A stretch of 64,000 bases of DNA from Cristatella mucedo (lineage: Eukaryota; Bryozoa; Phylactolaemata; Cristatellidae). A program made the translations under genes and the position numbers. Positions 35,729 through 60,619 of this stretch are shown here, in pieces. The stretch spans positions 1,630,001-1,694,000 of the forward strand of contig WPIO01000036.1 in assembly GCA_009760855.2 (NCBI GenBank). Direction: 5' to 3'. Below the pieces are notes generated by a model, which made no database searches, was not told the origin of the DNA, and saw nothing but the letters and a program-made list of their open reading frames with translations. How positions within the stretch are numbered: the stretch's first letter is position 1; the number at the start of each line of letters is the position of its first letter.

Positions 35729-35767
35729 TGATCGGGCGATCAGACCGTCGGTCTGATCGCCCGATCA
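35729..35767. repeat. perfect 19-bp inverted repeat with one-base centre
   Basis: The left arm TGATCGGGCGATCAGACCG is 35729-35747, base 35748 is T, and the right arm is its exact reverse complement (35749-35767). A second inverted repeat, GATCAGAC/GTCTGATC (35763-35770 and 35775-35782), overlaps it. No terminator context or gene is evident. Confidence 0.9.
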
Positions 35768-36547
35768 GACCGACGTCTGATCAGCGGAGCAGCCGCTTTG
35801 AGCCCAAGCGGCGGAAGTGTCACTCGGGCCCCTTTCGTGATCAACAGGAAATCGGACACTGCGAAGGCGTCAGTCTTGGTCGAAAGAGCCACTCTCCCCG
35901 AATACAAAAGCAGTCCAGTGCATCCGGACGGGTTCGTGTGACGCGTTCGTGGCTGTGCTGTTGCTGACCGCACCGGCACTCCCCGAGGGCTGAGAAGTAA
36001 AATATGCAGGATGCACCGAGTATCAAAAACTGATATCAACAACCGTGTCGGGCATTTCCCCAGCAATCATCTCGGGTTTCAAGGTTGCTATTTTAAGCAC
36101 GTGCACCTAGAGGCACGACATGGTCCGAGACGGCGATAGAAATCGCTGATTCTACAGCGTTTTCTGATGAACGAGGAATTCCCGGAATTCTTACAGCTAT
36201 TTCCTAGCTCTGAACTTGATTAGTTTGGCGAAAGCCGGTTTGTCGCTCTAACCATCGATCTCATCGATCTAACCATCGATTTCTCGATGGTTTTGGGTTT
36301 CGAGCTCACGTCTGCCCGTGTAAAAAACTGGACGGCTCATACCGCGAGCATGCCTGAAGAAGTGCCCGACACAGTCGTTGATATGCTTTTTTCGAGAGGA
36401 GGATATTTGACGTATCTAGCAGTATTTCTGTGTCATGTTCTGATGGTGCTACCGAAGACTATCCTTCGCAAGTCGGTGCTGTTTTCAAACCCACTAAGAA
36501 ACTGCCTAGCAAGTTAATTTTACACGTTTCTGTGCTGAGGTGGCAGG

Positions 36548-36605
36548 ATAATAATAACGATCACACATTTGATATAGCACCCTCAGAGAGCTCAATGCGA
36601 AGTTT
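36548..36605 (-). mobile_element. LINE-A terminal fragment
   Basis: AATAATAACG, then TTTGATATAGCACCCTCAGA and GAGCTCAATG, the reverse complement of the LINE-A terminus. Confidence 0.7.
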
Positions 36606-39600
36606 GCAACATTAATTGCTTTGTGTTGTGAATCCTACATTGTGGTAGTATTTTTCGGCCTCGATTTTTTATAAGACGCTGCAGCGTTTGAGATTTGTGC
36701 TGATTCCCAGGGCGCGCAAAGTTTGTGTGCCAGTTCTGCACACCATCATACACTCGCAAAAAGTTCTAACAGTATGGCGGCCGCTCTGTGGCTGTAAACT
36801 CGTTCTGGCAATAGGAGGGTTTTCCACGATGCCAGCCATACTAAAGTTATGCGAAGGGTGTACAAATATTTACAGACAGCCCAAAAATAAACATGCTATT
36901 GGTGCGTATGCGTTTAGTGTGGCGTCGTCCCACCACGATTCTTTCCGGCCTCCCTCGTCTGGCCAGGAATAGCGACTGCCAACTGCTGTGCTGTTTCTTT
37001 TGCTCTAGCACATTTCAAAGAGCCCGTGTTTTGCTTAAAAGGTCGGCTACTGGTGCAGGCCGAACGCCAGGCTTCAGCCACCTGTCGATATCGCTTAATA
37101 GTCGTTCTACGGGTTCAAATTAGGCGTCTTGTTGAGCTACTGCTCCAGCACCAAGCAATGACTGTACTAAGTCATTGTTGGCCGAGAAAACTGGATTTTA
37201 AGGCTCAAGCGCTCCGTTTGGAGGTCACTACATTGGCCAGAAAGGTAACGACCCTAAGCAAACTGCCGAACTGCAGGCGAAGAACTTTTTTGGCGGATCC
37301 GAATTGAAATGAATGAAAGAAAATCTAATCAAAACGGATAAACCGAGCCGAGCGGACAACAAAGCGATCAATCGTGAAATGTGTGCCATAACTTTGTTCA
37401 ACGATTTTGCCACGATTTCCGTGTCGCTCTCTAGAAGGAGAAACTGGAGTAGCAGAGGCGTCCAGACGACGCCATGCTTAGAAGAAGGAAGTGTCAGTCT
37501 GATAGAGACGGAAATAAAAAGCGCTATGATTATCCGACGTTGCACGCCCGTTGTTTGCAATGGCAGGCAGCAGAGCGGACGGCCGGAAGTGCTTCCATGC
37601 TGCTTTTTCTGGACGGGCAGCGGTACCTGTTGAGTGCAAGTCACCTGCTTCGCGTTATCGTGGTCGTTTTGTCCACTCCTGTGCCTTGCACAGCTCGCAC
37701 CCCCCTATCCGGCCGGCGTATGTAAAAAAAGGCGAGGCATTGATTTAGTTCTTTTAGGCTGCTTTGCAAATTTCGTATTACCGTAGTATTATTAGTACCC
37801 GCCTGCCGTTTATAGCGCACACGCCCACCTGTCGCCCGCACTTTTCGCGACCAGTTGGAACCAGGTGGAGTGACCGAGTGGTGGAGACGTCGATTGCCGT
37901 TGCCTGCGGGCTTGGCTCACCTTCCGACATGGGCTCAATGTAACATCTACTCAATCTTCCGCTTTCGGTTGCACTGGGGAAAAACGAAACGACGGTGCTT
38001 CGACCTTTTAAGCCGATACTATTTTTGCAATATCTACGTCTCAGCCCGCAATGAGTTGATAAGAAAAGGAAAGAAATAAACCAAGCGTTGGTAGGGCCGA
38101 GCTAAAGTGGATGTTGCGCTGGAGTTTTGGAGTGCAAGCTTCTGCTTCTGCTTCTGAGGTAGGGAAGCAGAAGCAGAAGGGGGAGAAGTCGCCGCCGGTT
38201 CACAATTATGGCCGGAGGCCACAGGATTCACATGGAAATTGCAACGGTAAAAGAATCCCGGAAAACTCCAACTTTGCTTTGCAAGGCGGGTGTGGGTGTC
38301 CACTGACTTAGCTGTGAGCCCGCCCAACTTAATAATTGTTTACTATAAAAATGAACATGAAGCTAATTGTATTAAGTTTATTTGTCAGCGTCGGGTAGCG
38401 GATCGGCGTTAAGTTGTGTGCACAGAACGTATGGACGTGCTGAGATCTTTAATTGTTTATCAACCTCCGTGAAAAATCACGGACAGATTCTATTTATGCA
38501 CATCGATCGCTTGCCAGAGGCAGGCGCAGCACGAAGCAGCAGCAAGGGGCGGAAGTGAAGTGAACCGAGCAGAGAAAGCAGCAGCAGCTGCTGCATTCTG
38601 GGCCCAGAAGCGTCAGCGTCGCAGCTGAAGCAGAAAATTCGCCGGAGCACATTCATTTAGCAGGAGCCACGAGTCTTTGGTATTTTGTGATGCTGACACG
38701 CTGCAGTTTTGCAACAACTTTGATACGGCCGAGGCGATTGCGTCAGAAGGTCATATTGGTAGAACCGGATGGAGCCCACGAATGACTGGGAGGTCAGGCG
38801 AAAAGTAGCAAAGTTTCCGTAAATAATAATAATAATAAGAACGTTAAATTATTTATTTAGTGTCCCAAGAAAGGTGCGTCGCTTTCACGGCTCTGCAAAT
38901 GCTGGGATGGAAGTATGAAAGCCTGTATATAGCGTGCACAGGTTCAGCTCGCTCAAGCTCGTAAAGGATAATTCGCACGTTCGGAGCAACCCATTCTTCA
39001 CAACGGTGGCATCGCGATGGCACTCTAGCTGCACGGTACCGAGAGGAGGAACGAAGAGTAGCAGTGCTTCCAGATCAGCCCAGTCTCTGAACTCGAAAGT
39101 CCAACTCTTCATGGCGCTGCGATCGTTCGCAGTGAGCATCTTGGCCAATCGTTCTCTGCATAGTCCAAAGGATCGGGAAAAGCAATGTGTGCGGCAGTTG
39201 CGTAGTTGGTTCGCTGTGTTGCAGCAGCGACCTGCTCAAATCTGCTGTCAACGGAATTTGCTGGTTTTATATACAGTGTATATCGTTCGTGGCCTCGATA
39301 ATCTGGCGCCGACAGTCATGTATGGATATTTATTTAGGATTGGTCGGTTAAGACGCAGTGACTGCCAGACGTAGACGAGCTTTCGCCGACGGTTTCGACC
39401 GAAGTTGCTACAATGTCCGCTTTCCTCCATTTTCTGCTTTTTGTGCTTGACGACCGTGACGGGCTGTGCTTTGCTTCAAGTGTGCCCCAGCAAATTTGTT
39501 TCGTTCCTATTTGCAGCTTATCGGGAAATGTCTAAATATCGTTTCTGGATGCAACCTGCCAACCAAAGGTAAGCACCTGCAGCCCGTCTACCGGATGTGA

Positions 39601-40384
39601 CGGCGCTCGAACCAACTGAAGGAACGCCAAACGCTCTTGAGCTGGGTCGAACCATTGATTGCATGCGAGTCGCGTTTTTATTCTACGGTCGTTTCTTATC
39701 ACACAACGAAACCGCTCGCGGTCGATCGCACTGCACGCTGAGCGGTGGCTTTGGGCTTGTGCTCAGCCAGCTTGAATGCTTAACGAGAGAATAGGGGATC
39801 TGTAATAATAAACCTTGAAATAAAGCCAGTCTGATTCCAGGATCGTAGATTTGCATACGTTGAATGCGCAGCCGTCCCATTCATCCTGCTGCCATCCAAA
39901 CCTGAGTGTTGGCTATGCAACCGCCAGCGCTTGTAGATCTGTGCAGTCTAACGGCCCAAAATTTGCAGCGGCTGCCTGTTCCCTACTTCCAGCGAGCGGA
40001 ACGCAGTATGCTGCAGATCACGACACATTGTGAAAGCAAAATCTTGCACATGACGTCTACAAGATGGGAAGCATAGATGATCCATGAAAAGAAGGCAGTG
40101 TTGAGCATCTGAGCAGATACAAATAAGATTTGAGAGTCCTCGCCCTCAGCTCGTATAGCCGCTGCAAGCGGGACAACTAGGAAATGATCTTAAACGTGAA
40201 TGTACTTAACTTGACTTTTTCAGACTCAAGTTTGTCCGCTATTAATAGATCCTGTTAAAAAAGTGGTGCAGCGGCGTACACTTGAAGATAGGATGGGGAT
40301 TTGGAACCCCAACCAAATATAAGTAACATTCCGATGAGGAAACATAGACTGCTAACCAGACGTTTTTTAAAAACAATATGCTAG
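36606..40384. other. no gene recognised
   Basis: About 3.8 kb with only short ORFs lacking domains or splice support. A possible SINE-A tail lies at 38840-38900 (TTATTTAGTGTCCCAAG). GCTTCTGCTTCTGCTTCTG (about 38139-38157) and AAGCAGAAGCAGAAG (about 38165-38179) form an imperfect inverted repeat. I cannot exclude exons of an unknown gene. Confidence 0.45.
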
Positions 40385-40535
40385 CTGATTCAACAGCCTC
40401 TTTAGTATAGTCACTTTAAGGCTATCACCACCGCTTGCAGTGGCAATAAAGGATCTCTCACCGTAGGATTCAAACTCAAGACCGAGGTCGTGAAAAGCAA
40501 CCGCCTTACCTAGTGGGCCATCGAGGTTTGTTAGT
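40385..40535 (-). mobile_element. SINE-B copy
   Basis: Minus strand: CTCGATGGCCCACTAGGTAA, GGCGGTTGCTTTTC, GAGTTTGAATCC, GAGAGATCCTTTATTGCC, GCGGTGGTGATAGCC and an end with GAGGCTGTTGAATCAGC. Confidence 0.75.
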
Positions 40536-40999
40536 CGGAAGCCCCTGGTGCTGATTAAATCGTAACGTTCGATCCTTGTAGTAGCGAAGTATTTTTGCTT
40601 CTACCTGCCGTGCTTTAGACTCCACTACGCTCATAGGTTGACGGCTGACGTGGACGGCTGAACATATTTATTTACTTATACAATTTTCTAGTATTTAGAG
40701 CTATGAATCTTGTCGCCTATTTCATCCGAGCTCCAAATCCTCGCTGAAGTATGCCGTGTACCAGCGCCACCAGCTGATGTGCATCGGGTGTCCCAACATC
40801 CGGCGAACTCCAGCGCCAGCGGCCAGAATTCATTCGCCGGCCATTGGGCTACGGAGGGCCTGTGGATGATATCGCCCCTGGGTCTTAGCCCGGGGATGAG
40901 ATGCTCAATCTTCCTGACCCAAGGTCGGGGTACGGGCATTTCACCCAGGACGTTTACCCGCCCCCGGACATTTCCCCCTTGGGGTAGGACATTCCCCCC
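40536..40999. other. no gene recognised
   Basis: GC-leaning block near 40730-40990; ORFs on both strands without recognised domains. Confidence 0.45.
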
Positions 41000-41002
41000 C
41001 GG

Positions 41003-41188
41003 GTTTTGGGTTTTAGGGTTTAGTGTTTAGGGTTTAGGGTTTTAGGATTTATGGTTCATTGTTTTAGGGTTTAGTGTTTAGGGTTTTAGGGTTTAGGGTT
41101 CATTGTTTTAGGGTTTAGTGTTTAGGATTTTAGGGTTTAGCGTTCATTGTTTTAAGGTTTAGTGTTTAGGATTTTAGGGTTTAGGGCA
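41003..41188. repeat. telomere-like TTTAGGG block with 44-bp higher-order period
   Basis: Degenerate TTTAGGG / TTTTAGGG / TTTAGTG units. The marker TTCATTG occurs at 41055, 41099 and 41143, giving a 44-bp period. Confidence 0.85.
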
Positions 41189-41509
41189 GGCTGCGCCTCC
41201 GCCGCCAAATCCATTCCAAATATCGACACATTTTAGAAATTTGCGGGCGTCCGATTGACAAATCATCCGGTCGGTTGCAATATCGTCATCTTCTTCGTCG
41301 TCAATGCCCTCTGCGGTATTTATGCGCTTTTGTTCCACCTTGTCGCCGATCTCTCCGTCGGTCAATCTTCCAGAGCACGCCATCTTAATGCTTGTCCCTA
41401 GCGCATCCAAAATATCGAGTTGTTCTTTCCAGGTCATAGCCTTCCGCTTGTTTGGTTCCTGTTCCGCTATGATTCTGAAAATGCAAGTAGGATATTTTAA
41501 ATTTACCAA
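41174..41509 (-). pseudogene. possible Tigger/CENP-B-type transposase C-terminus
   Basis: The 111-residue minus-strand ORF has MTWKEQLDILDALGTSIKMA, then LTDGEIGDKVEQ, an acidic EGIDDEEDDDIA stretch, and SDARKFLKCVDIW. An LTD.EI...V block, an acidic linker and a final helix are the usual layout of the C-terminus of Tigger/pogo DDE transposases. The DDE core is not seen, and the ORF end overlaps the telomere-like block. An unrelated small protein cannot be excluded. Confidence 0.35.
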
Positions 41510-42240
41510 TGAAACAATTTTTTATTACTGATTGGACTATTTCAAATGCTCTGATTTATGTAAAAAAGTACGGCAAACTTTTCGGTCCGTTCGTGTTCAA
41601 GCCAAGATCCCTTGACCGCGTTTTACTTTATCGATCAAATGATTGGAAAGATGAAAGAAACGGATGAAGATACTAAATTTTTAACATTTTGTCAGCGGAA
41701 AACCGAAGAACACACGTAATCTTTATTATTGAACAACGCTTCTTACCGACTTGTGGCGATACTAGTGCCATCTAGTGGGGCCACATGGGTCCGCTTCTAT
41801 CGCTGCGAGTGACCACGTCTGCGGCGGCGCCTCTCCTTATGTATGTACTTACCATTCACGCGTATCGAAAAATCGAGAACGTGACGTCACCGCCACAAAC
41901 GCGTTAACAAGACGCAAGCACAAGCAACAAATACCTAAAAAATAATTTTATAATCCAAAAAAACACAATTTTTAATATTAATTTACGCAGATATGCGCTT
42001 TAATTAGGCGAAGTCGATTCATTTTGTTATGAGTTGCTTACAAGTGAGGGGAAAATGGTGCTGGAAAAGGAAAATGGCTTCCTTATACGCGAGGTTTGCT
42101 TACAGCCGAGCTGCTTATAACCAAGGCTCTCCATGTGTTAGAGATAGGACAATAAATCGGGGTCATGGCCATAGGTTGCTCGTATCCAACATTTTCTTGT
42201 AAGCGAGTTGCAAATTACTGATTTGCCATTAAGATCCCTG
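41510..42240. other. unassigned; possible Tigger-like terminal region
   Basis: At 42040-42135 the minus strand reads GGAGAGCCTTGGTTATAAGC, then AGCTCGGCTGTAAGC and CTCGCGTATAAGG, a style seen in Tigger-element ends (repeated CTCGG..TA..). It may belong with the transposase remnant at 41174-41509. No matching opposite terminus was found. Confidence 0.3.
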
Positions 42241-42244
42241 TCAA

Positions 42245-42819
42245 ATGTCGAGGTCATGGGCCACGGCGCGCTTTTTGCGCCGAGGCGGCGACCGGTCAGC
42301 GGCGCGGCGGGCGGGCGCAGCTGAAGCCGCGTGAGCCGCACGAAGCAGAAGCTCGTGTCGTCATGGACAGGAATTGCTCAGGGCGCGCCGATGGCGCGCG
42401 CCGATGGCGATCTCGCGGTCAACGCGTCAAGCGATTGATGCCCGCGCTGCGTCACAGTCATCGCACGCTGCTCGGAGAATCGACCGAGCGCTCCGATTCC
42501 AAATTCAATTTCAATTCAATTCAGTACCCAATTCACATCGCAAGAGGTTTCGTAGCGACGGCGGCGGGGGCGGCGGGGGCAGCGGCGGCGGCGGCGGCGC
42601 TGGCGAGCTAGCTGCGAGCGTCGCCCGGCGGCATTTGGTCGCGCGCGCGAGCGCGCGAAACGCTTATCGAAGGTTTTCGAAACTCAAGCGCTCGTGGCCT
42701 CCGTTGAACGGGCGATGGACGCTTCGAACGCTAAGCGCGAGCGACCGCTGCGCCGCAGCAGACGCAGCACGCGCAGCGTCGGTTCGTAGCACTCTACCCG
42801 GCGGCTAGCGGAAAGCGTA
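42245..42819 (+). promoter_or_regulatory. CpG-rich promoter-like block
   Basis: CpG-dense DNA with GGC-triplet runs (42555-42600) directly before the ATG at 42820. Promoter function is inferred from composition and position. Confidence 0.45.
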
Positions 42820-45358
<2,539 letters not shown>

Positions 45359-45359
45359 G

Positions 45360-46268
45360 TAAGTTACTTCGCGATAAAGAACGACCGAAGGCGGTCTGAC
45401 ATCTGACAGGCTGACAGGCTGAGCGTCGTCTGCGGTCGCAATTTCGCCTCGATCAGGAAACAATCCCGCAGCCTCCGTTCAAGCAGTCCAGTGCTTTACT
45501 TACTGAGCTCACTTTTTTACAGTTGGAAACTTTTTTTTTCATAAAAACTTTGGCTTTAAAGCAAGCATCGGTTTTAAGTTGCCTCTACAGTTCTCGAGCC
45601 GAACCCCAGTGTTTCGCTGCCTGAAGGAACCTCCATTTTACAGCTGAAAATTTGTGCACAGCCGCGGAAGTGAGTTCCGCAGTTTGTGTCCCATAAAGAA
45701 AGTTTCAGGCCTAGAGAAAAATAGCATTGAAATTAATTGAAAGAGCTAAAAGAGATTAAGGATACGAAAAAAATTAATCGCCGTACCGCAAGTTAGCCAA
45801 GCACGAAAGAATCGAGGCCCAAAGGTGATGCAGGTCGGCATGCGGAGCGTGAAAAGCGTATCCGCTGTTCAACCGCAAGTTATTCCAGACTATTTAGTAG
45901 TATCATGGAATGGCTACATTTCTCGGGTTGAAAGACCAACTTGGACGAAAAAAATTAATGATGCAAGCGTCTTTTTTTCAGTCACATTTTGTGAAGCTGG
46001 CAAAGTCTTATATTTGCCAGCGACTGGGATCTCCTTTCGAGCCATCCTGTAGTTATTAATTGAGGAAATGCAAGAAATGTTATTATTTTTTATGTTGAGG
46101 CAAACAGCTTTCTGAGCAAAAAAAAAAGATCACTGAAGCAGAAGCATTATTATGACCTTACGGCCAATACGATCTCATTTCAGTGCACTCTTTCGATATG
46201 TAGTTTCCCTGAATTGCAAAGTTTAGAAAGAGCTCGATCGCTTTCAATTCTGACGTTCTCTTTTTCAG
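45360..46268. other. upstream of the first confirmed SPO11 exon; nothing firm
   Basis: AT-leaning DNA. The missing N-terminal SPO11 exon should lie here or further upstream. The ORF at 45825-46052 has no recognised domain, and candidate splice pairs tried near 45590-45680 and 45980 gave stops in the required phase. Confidence 0.45.
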
Positions 46269-56166
<9,898 letters not shown>

Positions 56167-56519
56167 GCTAGCAATCAAGTGCAGAAAATGTAATACATGT
56201 TCTATTGCTAAGGCATTGTTTCTGGAACGTGTTTTTCAAGCTTGATATTCTAATATTCAATAGCCGACAGGTTTTGAACAAGATTGAGTCGACTTAGCAA
56301 GACGTGTCGTCATCGCCATACTTGGCGTACATAATAAAGTTGGCTATCACACACGATGATGCATAGAAATAAGTTTATACGTTATTTATTATGTCTCGGA
56401 GTTACATACCAAATGAGAGAACATGTGCTATTAGCATGCTTACGAAAATTTGAAAATGTCTATAACTTGGATAATTGCGAATACCAGAGGTTTCTTGTGT
56501 AAGGATACGCAACACCCAA

Positions 56520-58110
56520 ACAAAGAGTAGTAACGCATTTGTAATAGCGCCCCCAGAGAAATGAATCTGTTTCCAGCCACCTTACATTTGCAGCAAAGGA
56601 ATCATGATCGAAGGAATAGTGGTAGCATGCTCAATAAACAACAAATATGACATGGTTACAGGTGAAGTGCACAAGGTCAGCATGCAAATATGGTTAGTTA
56701 CAGCTTGCACAGTGTCAGCACGCATAAGCACACAATGAACTAATCACATGGACTCACTAAATGCTGCCATAATAGGTGCGTTTTAGCTTTCTTTAAATGT
56801 GGTCAAATCAGGGGATTTCGTGACGCAAGTCGAAAAGAGTTCTGGGCTTTGGGAGCATCTGAACTTAAGGCCTTAAGGTCTCCAAAGGATTTGAGGTTTT
56901 TACGAGGTATAGATAGGTAAACAATTAGATTCCAGGTGACTATGCTTAGCCTGGTGGGGGAGTAGATCTCATAGGTAGTCTGGAGCCAAAGAATGAAGGG
57001 ACCTAAAAGTGAGTGACAAACTCTTGAATTCATCCGTTGCTTGAGTTGAAGCCAGTGCAGGTCGGCGAGAAGTGGTGTGATATGGCAACTGCGACGCTCA
57101 CGCCAGAAAAGCCTAGCTGCGGAGTTTTGCACCAGCTGTAAGCGCATGATTTCACATACTGGTAAACCAGCAAGTAGTAAGTAACAGAAGTCGAGACGGG
57201 ATGTCACAATTGAATGACATAATTTAGATGTGGTATGCCTGTCTAAGCAAGCCTGGATTTTAGCAATTTTATGTAGCAGAACGTAGGCAGACGACTTTGG
57301 AGCTGATGTAGTCGTCTAGTAAAAGGTCACTTTGGAACAGGACATCTAGATTTCGTGCAGATGCAACAGAAGATATGCTGGCAGAGCTGATTGTTAGCGT
57401 TAAACATTCAAATTTATGAATGACACCTGGTTTGCCCATAACCAGTGAATCGGTTTAATCATCATTTAATTTAAGAAAATTTGGTGCCACCCATGTGCGG
57501 ATGTCATCAATACACGCAGCAAGGGAGTTGAGAGAATTTGACATGCTGGAAGGCCGGGAGGGATCGAAGCAAAGGTACAACTGAGCGTCAACATCTTTAT
57601 AGATGTGCTAGATTATAGAAGTGCCTGACACTCGTAGGGGCAAGAGAGAGTATAAGCCGTAAAAAGAAAAGGAGCTCCAGTGAGGTACGCCATACTTAAG
57701 AGGTTCCTCGGATAATACTTGTCCATTCACGTCAATATGGAGTCTCCAACTGCGATAGGAACTGAACCATTGCAATGCAGCAACTGTGACGCCGAGGCAC
57801 TCAAGGAGGACTAGATGATCGATAGCATCAAAAGCTGCCGAATGATTGAGCAAAACAAGCAGAGATACTCTACCTAAGTCTACTTTCCTAAGTAGATCGT
57901 GACGCAACCGAAGCAATGCCGTCTCCGTGGAGTGTTTAGCTCTAAAAACAGACTAGAACTTACTTGCAAGTTTCGAAGTTTCAATATATGAGTTCAGCTG
58001 GTCTGCCACGACTCGTTTCAGTGTCTGTAATAGAAACGGTAGAGGGGAGACTGGGCGGAAGTCGCTCAAATTCTCTTGTTCTAGTGTTGCTTTCTTGAGT
58101 ATTTTCCTGG
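56520..58110 (-). mobile_element. LINE-A, longest copy: reverse transcriptase plus ORF tail
   Basis: From right to left on the minus strand: ENLSDFRPVSPLPFLLQTL, then after a stop FRAKHSTETALLRLRHDLL, LLVLLNHSAAFDAIDHLVLL, WRLHIDVNGQVLSEEPLKYG and a damaged GVPQGS (GVPHWSS). Then come the C-terminal tail (ARLFWRERRSCHITPLLADL) and the AAT tail at 56520. The motif order identifies an L2/CR1/Jockey-like reverse transcriptase. Stops and frameshifts make it inactive. It begins about 350 bp after the SPO11 stop. Confidence 0.9.
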
Positions 58111-58819
58111 CTGCAGCCTTTATTTATTATTTAATATTTATAATGAGTTAGTAATGCATGAGAAAATTAAGTAATCGATAAAAGCATATCACCTTTACTT
58201 ATATCTGTCCTTAAGACACTTACAAGTTTTCCCTATAAAAGGAGTTCGAAAAACCTGAAACGTTTAAGAACGTTTTAACTGTAACAAATGCCCATGTCGC
58301 TTGCGGCGGCAGACTAGCAAAACAAGCAGGGTGACATGTCCTGCAAATCTGGTTGTAGCTGCTCCTATGCATTACGTTTGTAAGCCATTAACCAATAGCA
58401 TACGCTTACAAAAAGGGATATTCCGACTATTACCTGGTGCAGTAGACTTGCTAGCCCGAGCTAGAGAGGATCTACTCTGAGGTAAAATAAATCGTAGTAG
58501 CAATATTAATGATAATAGAAATCGTAAGAAGAAATGTTTATAGAAACCCAAGAGAACTAAATCTCTTTGTGAACTGTGGTGACGACTTTCTCCTGCTGTC
58601 CTGCATGGCTTTGATCGCTTTGATGCCATACTAAAATAATACTTGCTAAGTGTCTGCGAAGCGGGTGAAATACTTGCAGTGTCACGAGACTTGGCCCTGT
58701 TAGTCTGCCCGTGGCATCCGAGATGGCTTCATCTGTCTACTGCTAGCTTAGATTCAGTGCAGCTCACGCTTTTCGACTCACGCCATCAGGAGCCGGCTTT
58801 CTTCTCAGAATAGAGTATA
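58111..58819. other. no gene recognised
   Basis: Only a possible SINE-A tail at 58535-58580 (GAAACCCAAGAGAACTAAAT). Confidence 0.45.
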
Positions 58820-58960
58820 ACCATCGAATAGTATTATAGATTATAAGTATCATAGTATTATCGAAGAGTACATATATGTATTATGTTATAGTATAGATAA
58901 TAGTATTATATTATAGTATTACAGTATTATCGAATAGTATTATGACCGTCGAATAGTGTT
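58820..58960. repeat. AT-rich imperfect tandem repeat (ATAGTATTAT units)
   Basis: GAATAGTATTAT, CATAGTATTATCGAA and TATAGTATTA variants repeated irregularly. Confidence 0.85.
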
Positions 58961-59089
58961 GAGAGCTGATTGGCTGCTCTGACTCGGCGCTCGAGCTACG
59001 CATTGGCTCAACTTTCGTCAACGTTCATTTGCACTTAAGTAAGCAATGGACCGGGTGAATTGTTTCTTCTATGAAAGGAAGGAGATGCG

Positions 59090-59182
59090 CTCTGCTCGTC
59101 TCTCAGCTAGTCTGTCTCTTCAGTCTGTGCTCGTCTCTCAGCTAGTCTGTCTCTCAGTCTCTGCTTGTCTCTCAGCTGAGAT
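59090..59182. repeat. imperfect tandem repeat of TCGTCTCTCAGCTAGTCTGT
   Basis: Two close copies and a third, partial one (TTGTCTCTCAGCTGAG), about 35 bp apart. Confidence 0.8.
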
Positions 59183-60525
59183 GAGATCCTACTTTGGTAG
59201 GTGGCCGCTCCCACACGTGTCTCTCAACTGCACGACTGCTACCAGAGGTAACCGTAGAGGCGGAACTCAGTAAGCAGTTCTCGTCCAACGAGAAAAGCTG
59301 CATCGCGCCTAACTCACTGCACGACCTCTGTACGTGACACTTGATCCATGCTGGATGCGTCACAACACAGTTCCGGTCGTTGTCTCCACTGCTGCAAGCG
59401 TGTCCCGAATCCTTGTAGTAATGTATCGCGAAGTCTTACACACACTGTAGGTATTTTAAATTTGACCGCCAAGAAAAGATACCCGCTCGCACTGAAGCTT
59501 AGAATGTCGGGGTAGCTGTATAAAAAAAACTGCATGAATAACTAAAAGCCCAGTTGCTGGGCAATATAGACTTATTAACGACCATTAACTTATTACTTAT
59601 TATTATTAACTATATTAATATTATTATTGATAATTCTTATTATTATTAGATTGTTATTAACTTATAAACGAAGTATTTAGAAAACAGGAGCGCCAGCTTT
59701 ATCATTCAAATTGTCTGGCGTGGTAGCTCGTATCAAAACGTGGCCGCAGTTTCAAGTCTTGGCAGTGCCCCGGCCAGAGAGCCCGCGGCCAGCCTGCACT
59801 GGCTCAGGCAGGAATGATCTCGAACACATCTCTCACACTCTCGCAATCTCTCGCAACCAAAGGGAAGACAAGGGCAAGTGAATGTCAGCGATGTGTCAGC
59901 GCTTCTGAGAGAGCCGAGCCTTCACGCACGCTGCTGACGTCAGCACTCCGACTCGGCAACGCCGTCCATCCTGGCTGGACCGACATCAGCATAGCTAGAG
60001 GGGTAACGACAGTGCCTCAATTGCTCGCGTGCTCAAGCCCCGTCCCAGTGAAATCAGAACTGCGGCCTCTTACTTACTTCGTTAAACGTCCAACGACCAA
60101 TTAGGCGCGCGCGAAGGAATCTGTTTACGAGCGCGCAATGTTTTGCTCGGTCTGTCTCGTTCTTCTCTATCGTCACCGCAGCCAGCGTTTTGGCAATGGG
60201 TTACAACTTGACCTTGACCGAGGAGGACGACAATCGTAGTGATGTTGGAAGGACGTGGAAAGCTGGACGGCAGGCACATGACCGCATCGAGGTCATGGCG
60301 CTCGCGGATGAATGCCCAGCCTTCTCCTATACGGCCAAAGTGACTTTTCAGATGGTGACCGTCAGTTACACACTCAATTCTGCCTACTTTCGCAAGCACT
60401 ACATTGCAAAAAAATGCGGACTTTCTTAGATAGAGACACCACAGCATAGCTAGTCTGTGTATTCTCGAAATCCTGATTATACGTCAGTAGCTTGAAATTT
60501 GTAAGTATTCCTGCCATTGCGTTTA
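59183..60525. other. no gene recognised
   Basis: Includes an ATT-rich patch at 59570-59660 and ORFs at 59814-60104 and 60082-60447 without domains. Confidence 0.45.
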
Positions 60526-60619
60526 GACTTTACAACAGGTCTAAAACTCTAGCAGCTAGGATTGTCGGTCATGAGCATCGCAACTGCCACATTACACCGT
60601 TTCTCATAATCTGTACTTG

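Noticed and set aside
35728-36066. 108-residue minus-strand ORF next to the palindrome
   Set aside because: No recognisable domain, and no splice signals or neighbouring exons.
45825-46052. Possible N-terminal SPO11 exon (ISRVERPTWTKKIN)
   Set aside because: A vague likeness to the R..W..N segment of SPO11, but no donor in the required phase, and the TTTTTTTCAG inside it leads to a stop.
60190-60429. 79-residue ORF starting MAMGYNLTLTEEDD
   Set aside because: No family resemblance, no splice or promoter support, and an equally long ORF lies on the other strand.
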